Origin: Paracoccus contaminans
GTDB taxonomy: Bacteria > Pseudomonadota > Alphaproteobacteria > Rhodobacterales > Rhodobacteraceae
DNA: 64,000 nucleotides
Direction of reading: 5' to 3'
Assembly (NCBI RefSeq): GCF_002105555.1
Contig: NZ_CP020612.1
Span: 2,720,001 to 2,784,000, forward strand
Of the stretch, positions 1 to 10,697 are shown piece by piece. Each line of letters begins with the position of its first letter. The first letter of the stretch is position 1. A program made the position numbers and the translations under genes. The notes under the pieces are model-generated. The model did no database searches. It was not told where the DNA came from and saw only the letters and a list, made by a program, of their open reading frames with translations.

Positions 1-321
1 CAGTCCCGCGCCGATCTGGATCAGCCCCGCCAGCACCGTCGCAGCTAACAGGTATTCCAGCCCGTGGTCCTTCACGAGGGTGATCATCAGCACCGCAGTC
101 GCAGCGGTCGCGGCCGAGATCATCCCAGGCCGCCCGCCGACGATGGCGGTGATCACGGCGATGGAGAAGCTGGCGTAGAGGCCGATCTTGGGGTCCACGC
201 CCGCGATGATGGAAAATGCGATCGCTTCGGGGATCAGCGCCAGGGCGACGACGAGGCCCGAAAGGATGTCGGCTCGGATGTTGCCAAGCCATTCGTCGCG
301 ATAATTAGGGAAGAAAGTCAT
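1..321 (-). CDS. SulP family anion transporter, N-terminal part (runs off window)
   Basis: The gene reads leftward from an ATG at 321 and is cut by the window edge, leaving 107 residues. The start reads [20 protein letters not shown] and continues with the SulP family N-terminal signature: a hydrophobic first helix with a [16 protein letters not shown] segment, then [12 protein letters not shown], then [14 protein letters not shown]. In SulP proteins these form the first transmembrane helices and the anion-binding half-helix region. The family exchanges sulfate, bicarbonate or other inorganic anions across the inner membrane; the substrate cannot be told from this fragment. No STAS domain is visible because the C-terminus lies outside the window. 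The family call is firm. Confidence 0.85.
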   Translation of the reverse strand, partial: MTFFPNYRDEWLGNIRADILSGLVVALALIPEAIAFSIIAGVDPKIGLYASFSIAVITAIVGGRPGMISAATAATAVLMITLVKDHGLEYLLAATVLAGLIQIGAGL

Positions 322-864
322 GAACCGTCCTGTGGCGGCACCCGGATCGGTGCCGTCTTGTGTGTCTGGTGAAAACAGGTTGTCCGGCGGATCGGCGGCC
401 GGAAGAGCCACCCGGAATTGCACCGGGTCCAAGCGGGTTTGTTGCCGTCTAGACCAGCGCGCCGCCGCTGCCAAGACTCGGCCGGCGGGCAGCGAGCCAA
501 CCCGAGGCAGAGTGGCAACCTGCTGATCGGACATCCCCGCAATGCCGATAGGCTTGCTGCGTACGCCGTCACGCGGGATCGCAGGCCGCAAAAAAAGCGC
601 TCAGCCGGGTCCGCGGCGCATGATATCGCTGATGGATCAGCGCCCCTCTCGTCTCCTCCAGGCAAGTCGGAAGGACGTCTGGAAGAAGTTAACAAACGGG
701 CGCATCGGCCGTTAGAGGTTTGCGGGCGCCCCCGCCGCCGGAAGGCCGTCGGAGGCAAGCAAGCTCGCGAACGTCATGCCCGCGTCATCGAGCCTTACGG
801 TCATCGTCGATCGTGAAAACGGTGGTCGAAAGCTGGCGCCGGAGTGAACCCCGGCGCCAGAGAC
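322..864. other. intergenic stretch without a supported gene
   Basis: About 540 bases separate the divergently placed SulP start from the end of the DUF305 protein gene. Open frames exist on both strands but their translations are Arg/Pro-rich and resemble no family, as expected for chance frames in GC-rich DNA. The SulP promoter must lie here. I see no convincing operator, RNA gene or repeat. Confidence 0.4.
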
Positions 865-2427
865 TCAGCGGGCCGCGCCGCCGTAGACGATGCCGTTCGG
901 GCGATCACCGACTGGTAGGGTCTTGACGACGTCCTGGCTCCCCACGTCGATGATCGACACGGTATCGTCGGCTATGTTGGTCACGAACACGAATGCCCCG
1001 TCGGTCGATACCGAGACTCCATGGGCGCCGCCGCCGGTGGTGAGGGTCTTCACGACCTGACCGGTCGCGGTGTCGATCACGGAAACGGTGTTGTTAGGCT
1101 CCGCGTCGGTGCCCTGGTTGGCCACGTAGACGTAGGCCCCATCCGGTGTCGCGACCATCTGGATCGGGTTCGGCCCGACGTCGATCCTGTTCGTCACCTC
1201 GCGGGAGGCGGTGTCGATGACGGCCACACGGTTCTCGTCCCGGAGAGAGACGTAGACCTGATCGCCAGACGGCGTGAACCCGACCTGAACGGGCGCTGCG
1301 CCCACCGGAATGCGCGCAACTTCCGTCAGATCCTGCGTGTCGATGACGGAAACCGAGCCATCCTCGACATTAGCCACATAGAGTTGGCTCTCATCGGGAC
1401 TGAGGCGAAGGCCGTGCGGATAATCCCCCGTCGCGATGCGCCCGATGACCTCGGCCTTTGCGAGGTCGACCACAGCGATCTCGTTGCCGCCGGCCAGCGA
1501 GACAAAAGCGCGCCCCTGCCGGTCAGCGACCACATGGGCCGGGTGCGAGCCTACCGTCACGGTCGCCGTGGGCGCCGAGAGGTCCCGCGGATCGAGAATG
1601 ACCAGCAGACCCTCGGCCGCGCCCTCCGCGCCGTGCCCATGGCCGTCCGAGCCGTGATCCCCCTCGGCGGCAGGATCTCCGACCGCCAGCAGCAGCTTGC
1701 CATCCGGCGTCAGATCGACGTTGTGAGGCGCGACCGGGATCGTAACCGTGACGAACGCCCCCGTGCCGAGATCGAAGGCGCTGATGGAATTGCCGCCCTC
1801 GTTGGCGGAGTAGACCGTTCCGCCGGTCTGAGCAAAGGGCGACGGCGCGTCGCCGGCCTTCGCCTCCAGCCATGCCTGCATCTCGGCGATCTCGGCTTCC
1901 TGCGCCGCGATGATCTGGTCCGCCCATGCCCTGGTCTGCGGGTCGTCCCCGTATTGCTGGACGATCCGGGCCATGTCGATCGCGCCCTGATGATGGGGGA
2001 TCATGCCCCGGACGAAGGCGACATCCGGATCATCCGCCATGACGCCGTCCATCATCGGCCCGTGCATTTCATTCATCGATTCGACGTAGGCCCGGGTGAA
2101 CTCCGGAAGGCTTTCGTTGGCCGGGGCGGCACCCTCGTTCGGCGCGCCCATCATCCCCTGCATCATTCCGCCCTGCATCATCTGGTGCATCGCGCTCATG
2201 CATTCCGGGGCCATCGCCTGCATCATGGCTTGGCACTGCTCTGGCATCATCCCTTGCATGCCAGCCATCTGGCCTGAGGGAGGCGTCGGCACGGGAGCCT
2301 GCTGCACTTGCGCGGGCGGGGTTCCCGGGTGGTGGGCGTCATGCCCGGCCTGAGCGAGGGCAGCGCCAGGCAGGCCTGCCAGGACGCCGAGGGAAAGGGC
2401 GATTGCGGTTCGGTTCATTGATTTCAT
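865..2427 (-). CDS. secreted DUF305 + YVTN/YncE-like beta-propeller fusion protein
   Basis: A 520-residue secreted protein. Residues 1-26 are a signal peptide ending ALAQA. It is followed by a His/Pro/Met-rich segment (residues about 27-105, with clusters such as MAGMQGMM and MMQGGMMQGMMG). Next is a DUF305 domain (about 108-195) with the typical FVRGMIPHHQGAIDMA motif, whose His and Met residues suggest metal binding. The rest (about 200-515) is a seven-bladed-type YVTN propeller with recurring VSVIDT/YVAN blades. DUF305 proteins are usually about 150-200 residues and stand alone, so the fusion is unusual. It is last in a leftward copper-resistance cluster and probably acts in periplasmic copper binding. 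The exact role is inferred. An alternative start two codons downstream (MNRTA) is also possible. Confidence 0.85.
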   Translation of the reverse strand: MKSMNRTAIALSLGVLAGLPGAALAQAGHDAHHPGTPPAQVQQAPVPTPPSGQMAGMQGMMPEQCQAMMQAMAPECMSAMHQMMQGGMMQGMMGAPNEGAAPANESLPEFTRAYVESMNEMHGPMMDGVMADDPDVAFVRGMIPHHQGAIDMARIVQQYGDDPQTRAWADQIIAAQEAEIAEMQAWLEAKAGDAPSPFAQTGGTVYSANEGGNSISAFDLGTGAFVTVTIPVAPHNVDLTPDGKLLLAVGDPAAEGDHGSDGHGHGAEGAAEGLLVILDPRDLSAPTATVTVGSHPAHVVADRQGRAFVSLAGGNEIAVVDLAKAEVIGRIATGDYPHGLRLSPDESQLYVANVEDGSVSVIDTQDLTEVARIPVGAAPVQVGFTPSGDQVYVSLRDENRVAVIDTASREVTNRIDVGPNPIQMVATPDGAYVYVANQGTDAEPNNTVSVIDTATGQVVKTLTTGGGAHGVSVSTDGAFVFVTNIADDTVSIIDVGSQDVVKTLPVGDRPNGIVYGGAAR

Positions 2428-2551
2428 CCTTTGGATCCAGAGCGCTGACCCGGGGTTTCGGGTCGCGGTTCTCCGTTCTGTTCGCTGGTCTTTCGGGTTT
2501 GCACAGGAGCGGCCGGAGACAACATTCGTTCTCGCGGCGATCCCCTGCGCA

Positions 2552-2962
2552 TCACGCAGCGATAGGACGTGGTGGTCTCAGGATGCCTTCGGGGAATCGG
2601 TCGTGCGGGTCAGGGCGCACAACCGTGAAAGCCTCACCGCTCGTCGGCGGGCCGAACTCCGGCGGCGCGACGGGAACTGCGGCGGTCAGACAGGTCTGAC
2701 AGCAATCCGCAAGGTTTGGGCTACTGTCCGTGTTCACGCAGCCTGCCGATTGATTGGCGCCATGGTCGTCCGACACGTGATGCTGGGTGCAGTGGCTTGC
2801 CTGGGCAGCGGCCTGTTGCTGGTGGATGGCGTGTCCGGTCGGGCTCGCATGGACTGGGACCTGCAGAACCAGTGCGCCGATGGCAAGCAGCAGGATGCAG
2901 ATCGCAAACCGGCGCAGTCGGCCGCAACTCGCCCGAAATTTGACCCCCGCCCGTTCGGTCAT
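2552..2962 (-). CDS. small secreted Cys/His-rich protein of the copper cluster
   Basis: A 136-residue protein with an N-terminal hydrophobic helix (about residues 21-38, RFAICILLLAIGALVL) that may serve as signal or anchor. A His-rich middle follows (GHAIHQQQ, HCTQHHVSDDHG), then a Cys-rich motif near residue 86 (LADCCQTCL) and a Pro-rich tail. A good ribosome site (AAGGAAGGTGG) precedes the ATG at 2962. It has no family that I can name. It resembles in design the small secreted protein at 7683-8039 (signal, His residues, Cys-x3-Cys-type motif, polar tail). Small proteins of this kind recur beside copper ATPase and oxidase genes. A periplasmic copper-binding or copper-sensing role is inferred from context. 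Confidence 0.6.
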   Translation of the reverse strand: MTERAGVKFRASCGRLRRFAICILLLAIGALVLQVPVHASPTGHAIHQQQAAAQASHCTQHHVSDDHGANQSAGCVNTDSSPNLADCCQTCLTAAVPVAPPEFGPPTSGEAFTVVRPDPHDRFPEGILRPPRPIAA

Positions 2963-3125
2963 GCGCCACCTTCCTTGCCGGCGGCACGCCGGCCCTGCGC
3001 GATGTCGCGTTCACGTCGCGCGCCACCCGACGTGGGGCGCCAGCCCCGCGGACGGAGGCAGGCCGCCACAGCGAGGTGCTGTTTGAGATCATCCGCGAGC
3101 CTGGCGTTCATGTCGGCGGCGCCTT

Positions 3126-3611
3126 TCAGATTTCCCGCGAACCGAGGAAGCGCCCGAAGCTCCGGGTGGTCGGGCCGAACAGGAACGCTTCATACGGCTC
3201 GGGATCGACGCCCGGGAAATCCATGCCGGGCGAGCCGGCAGGCATGCCGGGAACGGCCAGCCCCGTCGCGTCAGGCCGCTCGACCAGCAGGCGGCGGATC
3301 GCCGCGGCAGGCACATGACCCTCGATCACATAGCCGTCCACCTCGGCGGTGTGGCACGATGCCAGTTCGGCCGGCACGCCGAGGCGCTGCTTGAAGCTGT
3401 CCATGTCGGTGGATTCCACAACCCGCACCGGGAACCCCGCGGCCTCGATATGCGCGACCCAGCCATCGCAGCAGCCGCAGGACGGATCCTTGGTAACGCT
3501 CACCAGCGGCAGCGTTTCGGCATGTCCCCAGCCGGCCGTGGACATCAGCAGGGGCAGCGCGCCGGCAGCGGCCAGAATGGCGCGCCGGCTGATGTTGCTG
3601 TCGTTTCTCAT
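3126..3611 (-). CDS. DUF411 domain metal-binding secreted protein
   Basis: A 161-residue exported protein. The N-terminus carries a twin-arginine-like motif (SRRAILAAAGALPLL) in a signal sequence. The mature part shows the DUF411 hallmarks: TKDPSCGCCDGWV with CxCC near residue 52, the central VESTDMDSFKQRLGVP, then SCHTAEVDGYVIEGHVPA and a C-terminal GMPAGSPGM segment. DUF411 (CopG-like) proteins are typically found in copper or silver resistance clusters and are thought to bind the metal through the Cys cluster. I chose the ATG at 3611 because AAGGTG lies at the right distance; an upstream ATG at 3629 in the same frame is possible. It sits just downstream of the copper ATPase gene in the same direction. 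Confidence 0.85.
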   Translation of the reverse strand: MRNDSNISRRAILAAAGALPLLMSTAGWGHAETLPLVSVTKDPSCGCCDGWVAHIEAAGFPVRVVESTDMDSFKQRLGVPAELASCHTAEVDGYVIEGHVPAAAIRRLLVERPDATGLAVPGMPAGSPGMDFPGVDPEPYEAFLFGPTTRSFGRFLGSREI

Positions 3612-3711
3612 AGTCACACCTTTTTTCATGGATGTATTGTCTCGCCGTCACGGTCCGCATCCGGCTCACAAGGGAGTGATGGGCAAACCGAGGGCCGTGG
3701 CACCGGCATCG

Positions 3712-6096
<2,385 letters not shown>

Positions 6097-6125
6097 TTCT
6101 CACGCCTCCTTGGCGGTTTGCCCGA

Positions 6126-7607
6126 TCATGCGTTGACTGCGAATTCGGTCATCATGCCGGTCTCGAGATGCGGCATGTGGTGGCAATGCAGCATCCAGCG
6201 TGCGGCCTCGCCCGCGTCCAGCGCGATATCGACCATCGACATCGGCGGCAAATAGACCGTGTCCCGCAGCGCGCCGCGGACCGCACGTCCGTTCAGCCCG
6301 ACGACCTGGAACACATGCCCGTGCAGATGCATCGGGTGGCCCATCATCGACATGTTGTGGAAGGACAGCACGACCCGCTCGCCGCTGCGCGCGGCAAGCG
6401 GGCGATGCTGGCCCCAGACGGCCCCGTTGATGGTCCAGACATAGGGCTGCATCGATCCGCCTAGCATCACCATATGGCGGCGGTCCACCGGGCGATCCGG
6501 CAGGGCATTGGCGGAGATCAGGCGCGATTCCTGGGCAAGGTCGGTTTCGAAGGCAGGCGCTTCGGCCTCCGCCATGGTGTCGATGCGTCGGACGTCGGCG
6601 CCCTGCGTGGCAAGGATCAGCCCGGTGCGCTCGCGCGCGCCTTCCCGCAGCGCGAGGATCGGCCAGGCGCCGCCCGCGTTCGGCAGGTCGATTTCGAGAT
6701 CGAGCCGCTGGCCCATGGCCAAGCCGAAGCGCGTGCCGGAAATCGGCTGAACGGCATGGCCGTCCACCGCGACGAGCCGGGCCTGCGCTTCGCCAGTCTC
6801 GATCCAGAACACCGTCGCCGCGGCGGCGTTGATCACCCGCAGGCGGATGCGCCCGCCGCGCTCGACCTGCACCACCTCGGGGTCCGACAGCGTGCGGTCG
6901 TTGGCCAGATAGGCGTCCCAGTCGTAGTCGTTAAGGTCCATCGCCATGCCGTCCATGGCGCCGTGATCCATGCCGCCCATCGGCGTGTTCCCCATCGCGC
7001 CTTGACCCATGGCCGCCATGCCGCCCACGCCCGCGCCGTGGCCGCCCCCGTGACCGTCGGCGGTCCCATGGCCGCCGAGGATCTCGGCCATCACCTCCTC
7101 GGCCGCCTTGAACGAGAAATCGTGAAGGAACAGCACCACCTCCTGGCGGTCGGCGGCGACATCCTCGGCGCTGCGCACGATCAGCGGCGCTGCCAGAAGG
7201 CGCATCTCGTGGATCGGCACATGCGCGTGCATCCAGTAGGTGCCGGGAAGCGGCGCGAAGTCGTAAGCGCGTGTCTCGCCAGGGGCGAGCATCGGCAAAG
7301 GCATTTCGGGCACGCCATCCTGCGCGTTGGGCGGGATCTGGCCATGCCAGTGGATCAGCGTGCCAACATCGAGATCGTTGCGCAGATTCACCCGGAACCG
7401 CGCGCCGGGATCAAGTGTCAGACCCTGTCCGGCCGGCCCGGCAAGACCCCAGACGGTGGCGGCGCGACCGTCGATGTCGAGCGTCCGGGTGGCGGCACGC
7501 AGCGACAGCGGGGCGGCGCCCTGCGCCGCCGCGATGCGCGGTAGGTGCGCATAGACCAGCATGGCGGCGCCAGCGGCAAGGAAGCCGCGTCGTGAAAGGG
7601 TATTCAT
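6126..7607 (-). CDS. multicopper oxidase (CopA/CueO-like), Tat-exported
   Basis: A 493-residue periplasmic copper oxidase. The N-terminus has a twin-arginine signal (SRRGFLAAGAAMLVYA). Type 1/2/3 copper ligands appear in the expected order: LIHWHGQIPPNAQDG near the first cupredoxin domain, YWMHAHVP, HPMHLHGHVFQV, and the C-terminal HCHHMPHLETGMM with the Cys-His and axial Met. A Met/His/Gly-rich insertion (about residues 180-225: GHGTADGHGGGHGAGVGG, MGGMDHGAMDGMAMD) lies between domains one and two and probably binds extra copper, as in CueO/PcoA-type enzymes that oxidise Cu(I). I chose the ATG at 7607, preceded by GGAGACG and giving an intact Tat signal, over an upstream frame start at 7643. 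Confidence 0.9.
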   Translation of the reverse strand: MNTLSRRGFLAAGAAMLVYAHLPRIAAAQGAAPLSLRAATRTLDIDGRAATVWGLAGPAGQGLTLDPGARFRVNLRNDLDVGTLIHWHGQIPPNAQDGVPEMPLPMLAPGETRAYDFAPLPGTYWMHAHVPIHEMRLLAAPLIVRSAEDVAADRQEVVLFLHDFSFKAAEEVMAEILGGHGTADGHGGGHGAGVGGMAAMGQGAMGNTPMGGMDHGAMDGMAMDLNDYDWDAYLANDRTLSDPEVVQVERGGRIRLRVINAAAATVFWIETGEAQARLVAVDGHAVQPISGTRFGLAMGQRLDLEIDLPNAGGAWPILALREGARERTGLILATQGADVRRIDTMAEAEAPAFETDLAQESRLISANALPDRPVDRRHMVMLGGSMQPYVWTINGAVWGQHRPLAARSGERVVLSFHNMSMMGHPMHLHGHVFQVVGLNGRAVRGALRDTVYLPPMSMVDIALDAGEAARWMLHCHHMPHLETGMMTEFAVNA

Positions 7608-7682
7608 GGTCGTCTCCTCGGGACAGCCTGTCCCGTTCATCAAAACCGACAGGACGCCGCGGGCCTCGTGGCCCGGACGCGA

Positions 7683-8039
7683 TCAGAGGAGACGGAGCTT
7701 GGGAGGTCGTTCGTTCAGTCCAGGTGCCCGACTGGCGACGGTTTTAGCAGTTGGCAGGGCATGGCTGGCAGGCGCGTAAACGCTGGGCGAGTCTTCCCTC
7801 GGAAATGTCAGAAAGACCGAAAGACCTGAACAAAGCAACTCACAGCTTCCAGCATCCATCGATCCGCAGTGCTGTTCGCCGTCACAGGAACGGTCGCTGC
7901 CGGTCGCAACCTGCGTCATCTCGCTGACATGCGCCGCGTGATCCGGCCCTGCGCTCAGGCGCGCCGCATGCGCAGACGTCGCCGTCGTCATGAAGGCGAT
8001 CACGAGCACGGCCAGCATGGTGACGAGGCGCGAGAACAT
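7683..8039 (-). CDS. small secreted protein heading the copper operon
   Basis: About 118 residues. The start at 8039 gives a clean signal peptide (MFSRLVTMLAVLVIAFMTTA, cleavage near SAHA-AR); an alternative start at 8075 adds twelve residues. The mature part contains His residues (GPDHAAHVSEM), several Cys (DRSCDGEQHCGSM, GSCELLCSG) and a Lys/Arg/Pro-rich end (RPPKLRLL). I do not recognise the family. Its plan resembles the protein at 2552-2962: signal, His cluster, Cys-x3-Cys motif, short polar tail. It is the first gene of the leftward copper cluster, 75 bases upstream of the oxidase start, and diverges from a cytochrome c gene. A copper-binding periplasmic role is inference from position and residues. 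Confidence 0.55.
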   Translation of the reverse strand: MFSRLVTMLAVLVIAFMTTATSAHAARLSAGPDHAAHVSEMTQVATGSDRSCDGEQHCGSMDAGSCELLCSGLSVFLTFPREDSPSVYAPASHALPTAKTVASRAPGLNERPPKLRLL

Positions 8040-8148
8040 CCCGGAAAGATAGGCGCTGGTCACGGGAATGTCCATTGCCCCAAGCGTCGCGCCTCTGGCA
8101 GAACTTCATCCTCGGCATATAGCCAATAGAAATTCCTCGCCACCAATC

Positions 8149-8616
8149 ATGCAACTCATGAGTAAAGAACTCCGTAACATCTTGTGGCTCGGATTGCTCC
8201 TCGGCGGCCTGATCCTGGCGATCCTCGCTGGATGGCATCAGGCCCGGACAACCTCCACCGCCGCGGCATCTGCAGAAGTCGAGCAGGGGCGGCAGGTCTA
8301 TGCGGACCAATGCGCCTCCTGCCACGGTGCGGACCTGGAGGGGCAGCCGGACTGGAAGACACCCCTTCCGTCCGGGCGTCTCCCGGCGCCACCGCACGAT
8401 GCCGGCGGCCACACGTGGCACCATCCCGATGACATCCTGTTCCGCATCGTCAGGGAAGGCACGGCCGCCATCGTCGGGGGCGGCTATGAGAGCGACATGC
8501 CGGGGTTTGCCGATCTTCTCAGCGACGCCGAGATCCGGGTTGTCCTCGCCTATATCAAGAGCACCTGGCCAGAGCGCGAGCGGACCTACCAGGAGAATGT
8601 GTCGCAACCACACTGA
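8149..8616 (+). CDS. membrane-anchored c-type cytochrome
   Basis: A 155-residue protein with one N-terminal membrane helix (ILWLGLLLGGLILAILAGW, about residues 10-28) followed by a class I cytochrome c domain. The heme motif is CASCH in QVYADQCASCHGADLEGQPDW. A distal Met candidate is in YESDMPGFADLLSD, and the typical C-terminal helix is EIRVVLAYIKSTWPE. Family members donate or accept electrons in the periplasm. Here it diverges from a copper-resistance operon that includes a multicopper oxidase, so the oxidase could conceivably be a redox partner; that is inference. I chose the ATG at 8149; an ATG at 8158 (MSKEL) is an equally plausible start. No strong ribosome site is visible for either. 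Confidence 0.85.
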   Translation: MQLMSKELRNILWLGLLLGGLILAILAGWHQARTTSTAAASAEVEQGRQVYADQCASCHGADLEGQPDWKTPLPSGRLPAPPHDAGGHTWHHPDDILFRIVREGTAAIVGGGYESDMPGFADLLSDAEIRVVLAYIKSTWPERERTYQENVSQPH

Positions 8617-8822
8617 TGGCACCTTCGGGATGGAGCTGCCCGTGCGACCGGCAGTGCAACTTCCCGAGGCCCACCGGTCACAGTTGAGGCCGCCGAACAG
8701 AAGCGGCATATTTGGATCGACCTGATGGCGAAACCTTTGGGAGGGATGTTCGTGGGATTATTCATGGCTTACTTGGCATTTGAAGCGCGCTCGATCTTGG
8801 CGCCGCCTCGGGTTTTCCCTCG

Positions 8823-10100
8823 ATGAACAATCCCGGCTCCAGTTCATCGAAGCGGGTTCAGGACCGCACGGACCGGCTCAACAAGAACTGCTTCTGCGTT
8901 ACACTGGACCTTCCATCGCTGCGCGAAGCGATGGAGCGCGAGGCCGGTGAGCCGGCATTCTTCGAGACGTTCATCCGCCCCAAAGCCCATCTGTTCTCGC
9001 ACGTACCGGTGTTCCTTTCGGCCACCACCGTGGATGAGATGCGCGCGATCGCAGCGGCTGTGGAGACCACCGCCCAACTCGCGGCATACAAAGCCGCGGT
9101 CCTTTCCTGGGCGCCGGAAATCGCGCGGGCGGATCACGGTCCGATCGGGGCATTGATGGGCTACGACTTTCATCTTGGCGAAGACGGCCCCCGGCTGATC
9201 GAGATCAATACCAACGCCGGCGGGGCATTTCTCAATGCCTTTCTTGCAAGGGCGCAGCGCGCGTGTTGTGCCGAAATGGACATCCCCCCGACGCTGCTAT
9301 CCTTTGAGGACGCGGCGTTCCGCATGTTCCAGAACGAATGGATTCGGCAGCGTGGAACGGGCGCGCCAGAACGCATCGCCATCGTCGACGACAATCCGCC
9401 GGAACAGTATCTTTATCCCGAATTCGTGCTCGCGCGGCGGGTTTTCGCGGCACGAGGGGTAGACGCGGTCATCGCCGATGCCAGCCAACTTCGCTACGAC
9501 GATGGTCGGCTCAGCGTCGATGGAAAGAGAATCGACCTCGTTTACAACCGGGTCACCGATTTCGCCTTCGATCAGCCCGAGCACAAGGCATTGCAGGAAG
9601 CCTACCGGGACGGCGCGGTGGTTGTGACGCCGAATCCGCACAACCACGCGCTCCTTGCCGACAAGCGCAACCTTTCGCTTCTTTCAAAACCCGCGACGCT
9701 GGAGGCCTGGGGCGTGGAGCCGAGACTTCGCGCCCTGCTTGATGCCGTTCCAGGCACCGTCCTGGTCAATCCCGATAACGCTGACGCACTTTGGAAATCC
9801 CGCAGGGACCTGTTCTTCAAGCCGACCGGCGGGCATGGCGGCAAGGCGGTCTATCGTGGCGACAAGCTGACGAAAGGAGCTTGGGCGGAGATCGCGGAGG
9901 GCGGATACGTAGCCCAGACGCTGGTCCGCCCCAGCGAACGCATGATCAAGATCGACGAGACACCCCAGAGGCGCAAGATGGACGTGCGACTGTACACCTA
10001 CGAAGGGCAGGTGCTTCTGGTGGCCGCGCGCCTTTATCAAGGTCAGACCACGAACTTCAGGACGCCAGGTGGCGGGTTCGCGCCGGTGTTCGTGATCTGA
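8823..10100 (+). CDS. ATP-grasp-like protein of unknown substrate
   Basis: A 425-residue soluble protein. Features typical of ATP-grasp ligases of the glutathione-synthetase type are visible. They are an acidic-Asn loop (PRLIEINTNAGGAFLNAF, about residues 123-140), a Lys/Gly-rich nucleotide loop (FKPTGGHGGKAVYRGDKL, about 337-354), a basic segment (RMIKIDETPQRRKMDVRLYTY) and a C-terminal GQTTNFRTPGGGFAPVF. Because the IEINTNAGG element precedes the Lys-Gly loop, the domain could be circularly permuted. The substrate cannot be read from the sequence. It lies between a copper cluster and a nickel/cobalt-type exporter operon, with no partner gene that names a pathway. Peptide or polyamine ligation is a guess. 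The fold assignment is moderately sure. Confidence 0.6.
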   Translation: MNNPGSSSSKRVQDRTDRLNKNCFCVTLDLPSLREAMEREAGEPAFFETFIRPKAHLFSHVPVFLSATTVDEMRAIAAAVETTAQLAAYKAAVLSWAPEIARADHGPIGALMGYDFHLGEDGPRLIEINTNAGGAFLNAFLARAQRACCAEMDIPPTLLSFEDAAFRMFQNEWIRQRGTGAPERIAIVDDNPPEQYLYPEFVLARRVFAARGVDAVIADASQLRYDDGRLSVDGKRIDLVYNRVTDFAFDQPEHKALQEAYRDGAVVVTPNPHNHALLADKRNLSLLSKPATLEAWGVEPRLRALLDAVPGTVLVNPDNADALWKSRRDLFFKPTGGHGGKAVYRGDKLTKGAWAEIAEGGYVAQTLVRPSERMIKIDETPQRRKMDVRLYTYEGQVLLVAARLYQGQTTNFRTPGGGFAPVFVI

Positions 10101-10252
10101 AGCGAGAACCGGCGAGGTGAACTCGGCGTTTCGGGATGGACAAGGGCAGCGAGCGCCGATCCCCGAACGGAGACAGCATTTCAGGCCTTCTCCGGATTGA
10201 AGGTCAGAAGCCGCAGCTCGCACTGCGAGTCGAGGCACACACAGAGCCATAG

Positions 10253-10687
10253 TCAGCCGAACCCCAAGGTCGCTGCTGCCAGAATAAGGTAGCGGCCTAT
10301 CTTCGCGATGCTGACGAGGAGCAGGAATACCAGGAAGGTCTCGCGCAGCACGCCCGCTACGATAGTAAGCGGGTCGCCGATAATCGGCGCCCAGGCCAGC
10401 AGCAGCGACCATCTGCCGTAGCGGAGATACCAGCCTTCCGCCCGCGCCAGTGCGGCGAAGCTCACCGGAAACCAGCGGCGGCCGCGGAAACGTTCGATCC
10501 CTCGCCCGAGAAACCAGTTGACCACAGAACCCAGGACATTCCCGACGCTTGCTACGGCCAGCACCAGCCATGGCGCGTAGTCGGCCAGCAAAAGACCCAT
10601 AACCAGTGCCTCGGACTGGGCAGGGAGCAGAGTCGCAGCGGTGAAGGCAGCCAGAAACAGGCCGCCATAAACGGCAAGATCGCCCAT
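10253..10687 (-). CDS. YqaA-family small membrane protein (DedA/VTT-related)
   Basis: A 144-residue inner-membrane protein with about four hydrophobic helices. It shows the YqaA pattern: FLAAFTAATLLPAQSEALV near the N-terminus, SVGNVLGSVVNWFLGRGIER in the middle, and SLLLAWAPIIGDPLTIVAGV towards the C-terminus. This matches the re-entrant-loop and Gly-Asp-Pro motif of the DedA/VTT fold. YqaA proteins are conserved and their transport function is not established. It is the last gene of a leftward operon behind a metal-responsive repressor and an MFS exporter (10-base gap), so it may take part in metal tolerance; that link is inferred from position only. Confidence 0.82.
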   Translation of the reverse strand: MGDLAVYGGLFLAAFTAATLLPAQSEALVMGLLLADYAPWLVLAVASVGNVLGSVVNWFLGRGIERFRGRRWFPVSFAALARAEGWYLRYGRWSLLLAWAPIIGDPLTIVAGVLRETFLVFLLLVSIAKIGRYLILAAATLGFG

Positions 10688-10697
10688 GAGGAACCGG

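Noticed and set aside
318..816. overlapping frames between SulP and the DUF305 gene
   Set aside because: All are basic, low-complexity translations; none has a start signal or family similarity.
1021..2277. 418-residue plus-strand frame opposite the DUF305/propeller gene
   Set aside because: Composition is typical of an antisense frame (Arg/Asp/His-rich); the minus-strand product has signal peptide and domains.
8617..8822. possible small ORF between cytochrome c and the ATP-grasp-like gene
   Set aside because: A GGAGGGATG start-like site exists near 8740 but the frame is very short and gives no meaningful product.
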